From Anastrepha obliqua (Eukaryota; Arthropoda; Insecta; Diptera; Tephritidae): a stretch of 64,000 nt of DNA. Made by a program: the position numbers and the translations under genes. Of this stretch, positions 1 to 9,540 are shown in pieces. The stretch lies in contig NC_072892.1 in NCBI RefSeq assembly GCF_027943255.1, positions 21,847,792 through 21,911,791 of the forward strand, given 5' to 3'. Within the stretch, counting starts at the first letter, position 1, and each line of letters begins with the position of its first letter. The notes under the pieces were generated by a model. It made no database searches and was not told the origin of the DNA. It saw nothing but the letters and a program-made list of their open reading frames with translations.

Positions 1-1522
1 ACGCGAACTGACCTTCCGTTTTGCACGTAATGCTATCCAATTCTTTGTTAGTCTCGTGGAAAGCCTCGGAAATGTTTCTTGAAAATTACTTGTGTGACCC
101 ATCCTATGGATTTAAAGGGTTTAAAAATCGCTATTTCCACAGATAGTCGAATCATGCCAATTCTCTCCCTCAAACCGTGCGCTGCGTGAACAATCACAAT
201 GACAGAATTTGCTATAGAAACAACAACACGTACTTGAAACGAAGAGCTGTTGTAGCTGGCAATACCACAAAAGGTATCACACCAACGACAGAAACGATAA
301 TCCAAGCAAAGTAAAACTCGACTATGATGCCTACGATGATGAGGCTGTTTTTCTTAAATGATATGACTATAATGACATTGACAACCCGCGATGAATGAAG
401 AAGGAAGCCCGCTGTACCACAGCATTGTTGAAAATAGCCAAGAGGAGCCATGTGGACATGTCATTAAGTGCAAGCAGATGAGGGCTTGGTGTTGGCTTGC
501 AGCGCGGTTGCGGATGACAACCATTGAGCCTGCCAAGGGGATGCCTCCATTGTTGCAACGCATGCTGCCACATTCATTAACGAAGATGACAACAAGGCGA
601 CAGAAATGCGTTTCGTAGTGGATGCTACGACTAACCAACACTGACCAAACACGACCCAGAAAATCGATGAGGCGCCGGCAAGCGACCGCGATGGCTATCA
701 GGCTGTCAATGCTAAGGCAGGCGCAGCGCAGCCTACCATTGCAGACACACTTCCGGCGGGGCAAAGGCGCAGAGGACCAACACAAAAATGCAACTAGTCA
801 CTCAAGCACAACAACAAACAAAAGAAGTGATATTCAAGAAAAATACGCAGGAGATAGCTGTGAGAGAGCGAGAGTGTGTGGCCCAGTGAGCGGGCAAAAA
901 TTAAAAGTGACAAATTATCAACAAAAGTAAAGAGACTGGATTGCAGGCCGAAAAAAATACGCAAAAAGCAATAACAACAGTAATATAATTTACGAAAGTG
1001 CGCACTGCTGTCACAATCAGGGCGGTGAGCTTTTGATATTTCTCTTACCAATGCAAGTGCATATGTATGTGAACTGGCCTGGCAAGTTTGTATGTGTGTG
1101 TGTGCATGTGTGTGTGCATATATGTGGATGAAATATCAAAAAGCGTAATTAAAATTAATAAGGTCAACTCGGTGGCAGTGCAAGTGCAGTGCACTTAAAA
1201 AGTCCGCATGGACGACGCGAGTAAAACCAAAGTGGGTTGGCAAAATGAAGAAAATAAACTGCGAGAATGAAATTTCAAAACGAGTGCAGCTTAATTATTT
1301 ACTCAAGTGCAGGGGGTGGCGAGCTTACAATGAGTAAGGTGAGCAAGTGCAATGAGTTCAGGGCCAATTATGGATTATATCATACATAGAGCTGGAATAT
1401 TTCCCAGCGGAGTAGATGTGAGTGAGCACCGGTAGGCATCGGACAGCGGGCAAGAGTTCAGGAATCAGAAAGTTCGACATTTATGAGTATAATTTATGGG
1501 TATAATTAAATGTATGCATATG
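1..1522. other. Non-coding stretch with TG microsatellite
   Basis: No gene could be supported. The open frames on both strands (longest about 143 codons) show no recognisable domain and overlap each other in conflicting frames. A (TG)n-type microsatellite lies at about 1087-1122. The purine/CA-rich text at 780-960 resembles fly 5' UTR or intronic DNA but has no decisive feature. At 1330 an ATG is followed after two codons by a strong splice-donor match (AAG|GTGAGC); this is treated as a speculative finding only. Confidence 0.4.
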
Positions 1523-1524
1523 TA

Positions 1525-1670
1525 GAAGGTGGCGCAAAATTAATCACCCTATCGGAAGATTTATAATTTTTGCCAATATCAGCCATATTTGACACTTACG
1601 AATTAGACAGCTGCAGTATACAGCCAGATAAGCAGTGGAGTGCGTAACTCTAAAATCTCGACAATCAGTT
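1525..1670 (+). repeat. MITE with GGCGCAAAATT ends, copy C (one end kept)
   Basis: The copy starts after a TA at 1523-1524 with GAAGGTGGCGCAAAATTAAT, the inverted-repeat end shared with copies at 36841, 56819 and 5900. Internal text (a block like AATTAGACAGCTGC, then AAGCAGTGGAGT) matches the reverse complement of the 56819-57043 copy, which confirms a common family and not just shared ends. The opposite end is not visible, so this copy is truncated or decayed near 1670. TA target duplication and short size suggest a Tc1/mariner-mobilised non-autonomous element (inference). Confidence 0.65.
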
Positions 1671-2390
1671 GCTCATTTTATACCAACTGTCAAATTTGAT
1701 TGAATATTTTAAGTGTGAGCATTGCAATGACGTCAATCAAGCCACTGCATTCTGCCCGCGCTCCTGATCGTTTGATTCATACCATGAAGCGGGAAGAAGA
1801 ACGCCGAGATTCCGGGTGAATCCCTTTTTGCAAAGAGCCTCACATCAAAATGCACAGCCTGGAAAACTTAAATTATCAAACATGTTGCTGAAGTGAGCGT
1901 CGAAAAAAAAACACCAAGTGGATATCAAATATATAAAATGGCAGATCATTTATTCACAGGTGTTGGCAGTATATACGTGAAATATAATATTTTATAGCAT
2001 GAATTGCCAACTGCAAAGAATTTTCTGTGTCGATTGGTAATTGCATTGGAATTTGCAAATGACAAACGTCAAATATTGAATGTCGAAAGATTAAGTAAAG
2101 GTAAACAGAAAAAATTCTAGGATTCCAAATATTTTTTTTATTTAATATAAAAAAATGTATAATTCTTTATAATTTGTTTCATTTGTATTTAATTACTTTT
2201 AATTATAAAATTTAATAATTACATACATATATTTTATTTTATTTAATAAAAAACGTTCCACGTTATTTTTTTTAACACATTTTTTTACTTATAATTTTTT
2301 TCCGCATTATTTAATTATTTTTATATACTTTTGAAATTAATTTTTTTTAAATTAATAAAAACTTATTCTTCTTTTATAATTTTTTTTGTA
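1671..2390. repeat. AT-rich stretch, no gene
   Basis: No coding region. From about 2110 the sequence becomes almost pure A/T, with TTTATTTAATAAAAAA-type words identical in style to the tract at 4633-5560. The two were one continuous tract before the LINE insertion at 2403-4620, as shown by the matching flanking 12-mer. Confidence 0.6.
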
Positions 2391-2402
2391 TTATTATTTA
2401 AT

Positions 2403-4499
2403 CCTGATAACAGGATGCTTAACTACAACCCCTACTAAGGCTCTAAATACGTTGCTTCACTTGTTCCCTATCGATCTGGCTGGCAAAGCGATTGCAGCGA
2501 CACGCATGAATGCTACATCGAAATGGAATAAGTATCTTGGCCATTCGGCCATACTGAACAGGAACACTGTTGTCTCTTCCGACATAGACTATCATGTAAG
2601 TCTTCCATCACCACCCTTGCTATTCTCCTGTTCACTCCTAACCAGGGAAAAATGGAAGACAAATCTTACCGAAATCGATGGCCCTCTGATTATATATACA
2701 GATGGTTCGAAACAAGACGGCAAAGTGGGATTTGGAATCTTTTCCAATTCTCCTCACATCAATCTATCATTTAGATTACCCGACTACTGTAGTGTATTCC
2801 AAGCGGAAGTATGCGCTATCTGGTATGCTGCGAAAACTCTCTTAGAAAAGAGAATATCACTAGAGGATACCCGCTTTTTCACCGACAGTCAAGCGGGGTC
2901 GAGGAAGCTAGCACCGCCACAACGTCAAAATCAAAAACTTTTTGTGCCCAATTTATGGGCTATTTATGGGCTAATTTTGGGCCGCAACAAAAATTTTTGG
3001 GCTCTTCTCAATCTAGAATCATTGACACTTCAAAGTGGCGGTGCCAGCTGTAAAATAGCCAGCACCGCCACAATGATAACTCGAGAACGGTTGGTCGTAG
3101 AAAAATCTCAAGCATATCAAAATTTTGGGCTATTTATGGGCTTTCAAATGCATACAAACAAAACAAAAAAAAACCACCCCCTCTGTGTACACTAACACCC
3201 CCACATGCATATGTCCTGTAAATAATAATGAAAACGACAAACTAAAATTTTTTCACAGCACTATTATCAAAGTTACTTGCTACTCAACACTATTCAGTTG
3301 CAAAAAACAAATTTTTATATTTTTTTGTCATTTTTATTCACGCAAGTTGAGTTGAAACCACCCTTTCTGTGTACACTAACACCCCCCTCCTCAACTTGCG
3401 TGAATAAAAATGACAAAAAAATATAAAAATTTGTTTTTTGCAACTGAATAGTGTTGAGTAGCAAGTAACTTTGATAATAGTGCTGTGAAAAAATTTTAGT
3501 TTGTCGTTTTCATTATTATTTACAGGACATATGCATGTGGGGGTGTTAGTGTACACAGAGGGGGTGGTTTTTTTTTGTTTTGTTTGTATGCATTTGAAAG
3601 CCCATAAATAGCCCAAAATTTTGATATGCTTGAGATTTTTCTACGACCAACCGTTCTCGAGTTATCATTGTGGCGGTGCTGGCTATTTTACAGCTGGCAC
3701 CGCCACTTTGAAGTGTCAATGATTCTAGATTGAGAAGAGCCCAAAAATTTTTGTCGCGGCCCAAAATTAGCCCATAAATAGCCCATAAATTGGGCACAAA
3801 AAGTTTTTGATTTTGACGTTGTGGCGGTGCTAGCTTCCTCGACCCAGTCAAGCGGCCGTTCGAGCACTCAGCTCCTCTTATACCCACTCAGATGTGGTTC
3901 GATCCTGTCTCTTTTCTCTTAACGAGATAAGTGTTCAGAATCCTGTCCAAGTTATCTGGATACCGGGTCATAGTGGATTCGAAGGTAACTGCAAAGTTGA
4001 TGAGCTCGCAAGGACTGGAGCTGCGCAATCAAATGTTAGTAATTTACCCGCAATCCACATCCCGCTCTCAACATGTAAAATGCTCATTGATCGAGAATTT
4101 CACAGCATTGCTGAGCGGAGGTGGCGAGTGGAAACTACTTGCGTTACGACCAGACAAATCTGGCCATCCTACAATTTGAAACAGACAAAAACCCTTATAA
4201 GTCTTTCGAAACACGAACTAAGGCATATAATATCTCTTATCACCGGCCACTGCCTTTTGGGCACTCACGCACGTCGGTTCGGGGTTCCTCAAAACGACCT
4301 GTGCAGATACTGCGAGGACGAAGATGAGGAATTATCGAGCAGTCATTTGCTGTGCAGTTGTCGCGGTCTAGCCAGAAGTCGACTCGCTCTTCTAGGCTCT
4401 CCAACAATTGACAATCTTTCAGTACTCTCGAACCTGAAAATCGAGTCTCTCATCAAATTCTCAAAACGAATTAATATCTTTGACCAAAATCTACAATAA
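2403..4499 (+). pseudogene. LINE polyprotein C-terminus (RT end, RNase H, zinc knuckle), split by an insertion
   Basis: The frame opening at the 5' truncation encodes a TGCLTTTPTKAL / LFPIDLAGKA block. This is the conserved patch after the RT palm in RNase H-bearing LINEs. The RNase H domain follows, with IIYTDGSK (first acidic residue), an FQAEVCAIWYA helix (catalytic Glu) and FTDSQA (Asp). The domain breaks at 2896, where the foldback element enters, and resumes at 3846 in the same frame once the 9-bp duplication is discounted. The resumed part gives VIWIPGHSGFEGN (His) and the helix carrying the last Asp. The C-terminus has an LITGHCLLGTHARRFG block and a CRYCEDED...HLLCSC knuckle. No other disruption is visible, so the LINE was still near-intact in this region when the foldback arrived. 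Such proteins perform target-primed reverse transcription; this copy cannot. Confidence 0.85.
2896..3845. mobile_element. Foldback (FB-like) element, two 455-bp inverted arms
   Basis: Two inverted arms, 2896-3350 and 3391-3845, are each 455 bp and almost identical; I saw one mismatch (A at about 2985 against its partner near 3755). They flank a 40-bp spacer. The ends read GGGTCGAGGAAGC, and the 9-bp target duplication AGTCAAGCG lies at 2887-2895 and 3846-3854. Each arm holds internal direct repeats: the AGCACCGCCACAA word and a GGGCTATTTATGGGCT block each occur twice. Long arms, internal repetition and a 9-bp duplication are hallmarks of Foldback and MULE-type elements. There is no transposase, so it is non-autonomous. 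The spacer repeats a piece of the arms (CTGTGTACACTAACACCCCC), which suggests that it arose by internal rearrangement. Open frames on both strands are mirror images of the palindrome and not genes. Confidence 0.9.
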
Positions 4500-4632
4500 A
4501 AATCTCGGTTAGATGGGGAAATCATATAACTTAATGAGCTCTAGGGCAACACAACGGACCTAACTTGCGGTCTATGCGGCACTCCGATGCGGGATCACCC
4601 TTAAACCAACCAACCAACCATTATTATTTAAT

Positions 4633-5600
4633 TATTTTATAATATCTTTTTATTTCCCTTTTTTTTATTTAATTAATAAAAAAAAAATATTATTGTTCTG
4701 TAATTTTTCATAACTTTTTACCTATTTTATTATTTGTTTATAATTTTTTTCTTATTATTTAATTATTTTATGATATTTTTTTATTTAATTTTATTTTTAT
4801 TTAATAAAAAATTATTCTTGTTTTCTAATTTTTTATTATTATTTATTTATTTTATATTTTTTTATTTAATAAAAAAACTAGAAAACAGCAAAATTTTATT
4901 ATTTATTTATTTTATAACTTTTTTATTTAATAAAAAAGTTATTCTTGTTTTAATTAATCTAAAAAAAATTATTTTATTTTTTTTTTATAATATTTTTGAT
5001 TAAATAAAAAATATTATATTCATATTTTAGTTGTTATTATTTTTTATCGTTATTTATTTATAATTTTTTTCTGATTATTTAATTATTTTATAATATTTTT
5101 TTATTTAATTTTTTTTTTCATTTAATAAAAAATTATACTTGTTTTCTAATTTTTAATTATTACTTATTTATTTTATAATTATTCTCATTTAACAAAAAAA
5201 TTAGAAAAGAAGAATAATTTTATTAATTATTTATTTTATATTTTTTTTTTTTTATAAAAAGTTATTCTTCTTTTTCTAATTAAAATAATTTTAATTTATT
5301 TTTTTTATAATTTTTTTTATTTAATAAAAAAATATTCTTGTTTTCTATTTTTTATATTATTATTTTTATTTTTGTTTAACAAATTATAGACAAATAACAT
5401 AAATAATTTTATTACTTACTTATTTTATAATTTTTTTGTTTAATAAAAAAACTATAAAAAAATTTATTTTAATTAAAGCAAAAAATATTTAAATTAATTT
5501 GTTTTATAATTTTTTCATTATTTAAATATTATATAATTTTTTTTATTTATATTATAAAGATCGAAAAAAAAATTTTGTTTCGAATAATCGTACTTCGCAC
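4633..5600. repeat. AT-rich degenerate tandem array
   Basis: Nearly pure A/T with strong T bias. A block starting near 4739 recurs near 5060 with only scattered changes, giving a period of about 320 bp built from shorter units ending in ATTTAATAAAAAA. The 89-codon Phe/Leu/Ile-rich frame at 4734-5003 is a composition artefact. No gene. Confidence 0.65.
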
Positions 5601-5899
5601 GATAACGTCATCGATTCTATGTCATTTAAAATGATCATTCATCAAAATCGGTACAGTATAACCGGCTATATCTGCGCCCATTGTCCATGTGAAGGCCAGG
5701 TTTTGAAGGCTGACAACTTTTTCAACGAACCTCGTATGGTAAAAACACGATTTTTATTTTTTAGCAATGGATCAAAAAATAAAATACTCAAAACAAAAAT
5801 TAAAATTTTTTTTCGTTTCCCTTTTACACCTTTTTAAAGAAACACCCAAAAAGCACCATTTCACATGAGGCGAGCGCCTTAATAAAAATATGTAGGTAT
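5601..5899. other. Unassigned sequence between AT array and MITE
   Basis: A 72-codon frame (5619-5837) is present but shows no recognisable motif and ends in T-rich low complexity. Nothing else can be supported. Confidence 0.3.
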
Positions 5900-5941
5900 T
5901 ATTCGACAACAAAATTGGTTGATTAATTTTGCGTCACCTTG
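5900..5941. repeat. MITE with GGCGCAAAATT ends, copy D (terminal fragment)
   Basis: TGATTAATTTTGCGTCACCTTG followed by TA at 5942-5943 is the best-preserved version of one end of the MITE family seen at 36841 and 56819. It fixes the true terminus as CAAGGTG..., next to a TA target. Only this end is recognisable; the opposite end was not found upstream. Confidence 0.55.
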
Positions 5942-5943
5942 TA

Positions 5944-7493
5944 TTAAAATTTGTTTTGTTTTTTATTGAATTTCTAGTACAATATATTTATTCAAAACTT
6001 AAATCAAAATTGAAAATCGCATCATCATTCAATTTATCAACACGGCTAAATATATTAAAAATTCAAACTTTACTATCCTGTCTGCCTCACCCATCACCAG
6101 TCACTCTGATTTTGTTCACTTAGAGGGCAAAATGCACGATAAATCGAAGGGGTTCAGTGGCGAGCATTTCTATTTGACACATTCCGAATCGACATTCCCT
6201 TAAAAGCAAACAACTCATAAATATCAAATCAATAAAATTTTCCAGTGAATTATGACACATAATAAATTTGATGATTACTCAGACACTCCAATGTGAAAAA
6301 CAAAAGAAATATATAAAACTTTGGGTTTAAATAGCTTAATCTATTTGTTGTTGTTTATATTTCAATTTTAAAATTCATTTCCATTTAAGTCTGTCGGGTA
6401 AAAATTAATGAAATGGAAACTAGCAGAATGATTTTGAAATGCAATTTCGTATGGATTTTTCACAATTCAAATTGCAGCAGCTGCTGATTTTATGATTGAG
6501 TTTTATTAGCCAAAAGACAAGGCTCCCAAAACTTAATAGAAAATAACAGGTGGAGCGTGGAGCGGTTGCGCTGGAATAAAATTTTCACACATTTTTAAAT
6601 AGCCCAAAGCACTTTAGTTAATTGAAAAAGCACTTTTTTACATATTTTAAAAGTGAAATGTTATGAATTTTAATTAAATTTGGTTGAGGTAAATAAGGCA
6701 TTCAATGGTATACAGGTGAGGAAAGAAAATTATACGCGTGTAGATTCATCTGAATAGGAAGGAGGGAATGTGATGAAATATGTGGTAGCGCAAATGATTA
6801 CAGGCGGTCTGGCACTATATTACAGAAGGAGCTGCAGGAGGTACAAATAATTTTAATTCTATAAATGTTTTCTTATTAAGAAAACTGTGTTTATGGTGAT
6901 AGAAAAGTTGCGAAAATAACAAAGCGTACCTATTAGGACTCAACGTAGTTTCGATTATTTTTATGTTTTTCTTGTCCCCTGCTAATTTTTGTGTTTACAC
7001 TAAATGCGCATGCAGCCGTGCAGTGCAGTTTGTATTACGTTTGGTGTTTCTCTTTCCCTTCATCTCTCCAGAATGTGGGATGCAGATCGCTGCTTGAACT
7101 TATGCTTTACTCAACAATGATCTTAAGATGAGAATTACAAAATTAGCTTAAAACTAAGGGAGAGTTTAGCATTGTGAGAGAAATAACAGAGCTATTAAAG
7201 TAACAGAATGCCACTCGCACGAACACGTTTGATGATAGCAGCGGCTCCGCAGTAAACAAAGCAAATGTTGATACCATACAGTTCATTATTGTGGTTGAAC
7301 ATACCTGTCGCACTAGCGTTACAGCATCGCTGAGGAATGTTGAAATCAAGGATGAGAGAATACAAGGTTAAAGTGAGTTTGAGTTAAGAGTAACTTTGGC
7401 TGCCACCTCATAAGGGAAGAAAATGTCAAAAAAAAGATCAAAAATTAAACCGTGATTATTTATTCATTTTTCAATATATTTTTTATAACACTA
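5944..7493. other. Non-coding stretch, no feature recognised
   Basis: Moderately AT-rich unique-looking DNA without a credible reading frame, RNA gene or element end. Short open frames (up to 68 codons) carry no domain signature. Confidence 0.4.
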
Positions 7494-7903
7494 CTAGCTG
7501 ACCCGGCGAACTTTGTTCCGCCCTAGAGGCAATAAAAAAGTAGATTTTTGATTTTATTGAGCTAAGTTTTTTATTAATCAAGTATTTCAATGAAGCTTTA
7601 ATAGATTGCACTCTTCAGTTAAGCACCTTGTGATACACGACATTCTTTGTTTTATTATCCCGTACAAGAACAAACAACGCAGAGGGTTTTTCGACCCGTG
7701 AACATGCCACATATAATTGACCATGTGAGAAACATTGATTTTCTAGATTCAGATCACAAACTTTCAAGGATTGGCCTTGTGATATGTTAATGGTCATGGT
7801 CATGGTCCTCGGAATGAGAACTTCTTCACCTTCGAATTTCCCTTTGAGTATCGTCGCGTAAATCACATTGTTCATCAATTTATTTACCACCAAACACGTA
7901 CCG
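7494..7903 (-). mobile_element. Helitron 3' terminus with helicase C-terminus
   Basis: Read on the minus strand, the element ends with a short hairpin (GGCGGAAC...GTTCGCC) followed by GGGTCAGCTAG and a host T at 7493. This is the canonical Helitron 3' structure: hairpin, a few bases, CTRR, insertion before T. The Rep/helicase C-terminus lies 120 bp upstream on the same strand. The copy stops where a SINE begins (about 7905), and I do not see Helitron sequence resuming after the SINE. It is a 5'-truncated fragment or one rearranged at the SINE junction. Confidence 0.8.
7615..7893 (-). pseudogene. Helitron PIF1-type helicase C-terminal fragment
   Basis: About 92 codons correspond to the last part of the Pif1-family helicase of Helitron RepHel proteins. 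The frame opens upstream with an NGT motif, as in conserved motif V surroundings, then gives NVIYATIL. MTINISQGQSLKVCDLNLE follows, matching the conserved (K/I)SQGQ(S/T)L...V box VI region, then HGQLYVACSRV, the last helicase motif. In Helitrons this enzyme unwinds the single-stranded rolling-circle intermediate. The Rep nuclease and the rest of the helicase are absent, so the fragment is non-functional. It ends in a stop about 120 bp before the element's 3' end, the expected spacing. Confidence 0.8.
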
Positions 7904-7904
7904 T

Positions 7905-8108
7905 TGGCGGCCGCCGTGGCTGAATGGGTTGATGCGTGACTACCATTCGGAATTCAGAGAGCGACCGTTGGTTCGAATCTCGGTGAAAGATTAAAAATAA
8001 GGAAACAGTTTTTTCAAATAGCGTTCGCCCCTCGGCAGGCAATGGCAAACCTCCACTCCTCTTGTCGAGGCCCTATGCTCCCGAGAGGAGTGAACAAGGA
8101 AAAAAAAT
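7905..8108 (+). mobile_element. tRNA-derived SINE, copy 1 (3'-truncated)
   Basis: The head contains a perfect pol III A box (TGGCTGAATGG, 7917-7927, fitting TRGYNNANNGG) and a perfect B box (GGTTCGAATCT, 7970-7980). They are spaced as in a tRNA, but the fold is not a functional tRNA. The tRNA-unrelated body follows, with the family landmark GGCAATGGCAAACCTCC. It diverges into an AT-rich flank near 8108 before the 3' tail seen in the copies at 62712 and 34030. It begins inside the Helitron helicase frame. Pol III transcription from the internal promoter and LINE-dependent retroposition are inferred from the structure. Confidence 0.85.
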
Positions 8109-8282
8109 TTTAAAGAATTTAAATAAAAAGCTTAAAAATTTCAAATATCGTTCTCATTTTTTATTGTAAAAAAAAAATCCTGAAAATCTCTAAATTTTCA
8201 AACTCTAGCCCACCGGAACCCCTTAAAAATTAAATAAAAAATTATATAAAAACTTATACACAAAACTAATGGACTATGAATA

Positions 8283-9538
8283 AGTTCGTGCGGTTTTTTT
8301 TCGAAATTTGAAACTTTATTGACGTAAAATGGTTACAAATTTAATATTCAAAGTATTGTCCATCGCTTACTACTACTTTTTCCCATCTTTCTGGCAATTC
8401 ACGGATTCCCTTTGTGAAAAATTCGGTCAGTTTTGCCGCAATCCACGAATCGATCCATTTTTTGACTTCATCGTAATTACGGAAGTGCTGGTCAGCCAGG
8501 CCATGTTGCATCGATCGGAAGAGATAGTAATCGGATGGCGCAAGGTCTGGACTATACGGCGGGTGGGGTAGGACATCCCATTTGAGCGTTTCTAAGTATG
8601 TTTTGACCACTTGTGCAACATGTGGCCGAGCATTGTCATGTTGCAAAATAACTTTGTCGTGTCTATCGGCGTATTGCGGCCGTTTTTCTCGCAGTGCTCG
8701 GCTCAAACGCATCAATTGTCGTCGGTAGACATCCCCCGTAATCGTTTCATTCGGTTTCAGTAGCTCATAATACACAACACCCAGCTGGTCCCACCAGATA
8801 CACAGCATAACCTTCAGGCCATGAATATTCTGCGCCGACGTCGATGTTGAAGCATGGCCAGGGTATCCATACGTTGCCCGACGTTTTGGATTGTCGTAAT
8901 GGACCCACTTTTCATCGCCAGTCACAATTCGATGCAAAAAACCCTTTCTTTTGTGCCGTTGAAGCAGTTGTTCGCATGCCATAAAACGGCGTTCAACGTC
9001 TCTTGGCTGCAATTCATACGGCACCCAATGGCCTACCTTTCGGATCATTCCCATGGCTTTTAAACGTTTGGAAATGGTTGATTGATCAACTCCCAAAGTT
9101 TTTGCAACCTCTTCTTGCGTTTTAGCCGGATCTTGATCGAGCAATTCCTCCAATTCGGTATCCATGAACTTTGGCGGCGCACCCTCGCGTTCTTCGTCTT
9201 CCAAGCCAAAATCACCACTTTTAAAGCGTGCAAACCACTTCTGGCACGTTCGCTCAGCTAGAGCATGCTCACCATAAACTTCCACCAAGATACGATGACT
9301 TTCGGCTGCTTTTTTCTTCATATTAAAATAATGAAGAAGAATTCCCCGCAAAAACACATTATTTGGCACGAAATTCGACATTTTCAAGTGTGGTAAAAAT
9401 ATTGTTGTTTACGCTTCAAATAAAAAACTTATACTGACGTTTGTGCCTTACGACAGTAGCTCTCCAATGAATGTTTGGAAATGTGGATCGATGGAATAAT
9501 AATCAAGTTACGCCATCTGTTGTAAAACCGCACGAACT
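8283..9538 (-). mobile_element. Full-length mellifera-type mariner
   Basis: 1256 bp with inverted termini AGTTCGTGCGGTTTT at both ends and TA duplications at 8281-8282 and 9539-9540. One uninterrupted transposase gene runs on the minus strand. The element sits in an AT-rich tract whose two flanks (8110-8280 and 9541-10295) look alike. Full length, open coding frame and matching ends mean a recent arrival and possibly a still mobilisable copy. Activity cannot be judged from sequence alone. Confidence 0.95.
8341..9387 (-). CDS. mariner transposase, DD34D, apparently intact
   Basis: 348 codons, the usual mariner length (about 345-350). The N-terminal paired-type HTH region (residues 1-115) includes the FNMKKKAAESHRI helix and the LGVDQSTISKRLK second HTH. 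The mariner signature WVPYEL is at 121-126. The catalytic triad is D158 (VTGDEKW), D251 (LQHDNARPH) and D286 (PYSPDLAPSD), with 34 residues between the last two. The C-terminus ends in SDGQYFEY. Two start codons lie close together; MSNFVPNN at residue 3 matches the family's usual start, so the first Met may be an extension. The enzyme cuts and pastes DNA between the inverted repeats at TA sites. The HDNARPH / YYELLKP pattern indicates the mellifera subfamily (recognition, not a search). Confidence 0.95.
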   Translation of the reverse strand: MKMSNFVPNNVFLRGILLHYFNMKKKAAESHRILVEVYGEHALAERTCQKWFARFKSGDFGLEDEEREGAPPKFMDTELEELLDQDPAKTQEEVAKTLGVDQSTISKRLKAMGMIRKVGHWVPYELQPRDVERRFMACEQLLQRHKRKGFLHRIVTGDEKWVHYDNPKRRATYGYPGHASTSTSAQNIHGLKVMLCIWWDQLGVVYYELLKPNETITGDVYRRQLMRLSRALREKRPQYADRHDKVILQHDNARPHVAQVVKTYLETLKWDVLPHPPYSPDLAPSDYYLFRSMQHGLADQHFRNYDEVKKWIDSWIAAKLTEFFTKGIRELPERWEKVVVSDGQYFEY

Positions 9539-9540
9539 TA

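Larger units (their letters stand above)
2403..4620 (+). mobile_element. 5'-truncated RNase H-type non-LTR retrotransposon copy
   Basis: A LINE copy lies between two direct copies of TTATTATTTAAT (2391-2402 and 4621-4632), a 12-bp target-site duplication in the AT-rich tract. It starts inside the reverse transcriptase C-terminus, so it is a dead-on-arrival 5'-truncated insertion. It ends in an ACCA-rich tandem tail (CCAACCAACCAACCA) rather than poly(A). Excluding the nested foldback element and its extra 9 bp, about 1.26 kb of LINE remains. The RT C-terminus followed by RNase H and a terminal CCHC-like knuckle places it in the I/R1/LOA group of families. The exact clade needs a search. Confidence 0.85.

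Noticed and set aside
391..930. Overlapping frames of 75-143 codons on both strands
   Set aside because: No domain, signal or codon pattern; frames on opposite strands conflict, and the length is expected by chance in a GC-richer patch.
2811..3887. Frames on both strands sharing the same MGYLWAFKC-type protein
   Set aside because: They are mirror images produced by the palindromic foldback arms, not two genes.
4734..5003. 89-codon Phe/Leu/Ile-rich frame resembling a membrane protein
   Set aside because: Pure composition effect of an A/T tandem array.
7905..7985. Possible tRNA gene (perfect A and B boxes)
   Set aside because: No closed acceptor stem and a family-wide SINE body follows, so it is a SINE head.
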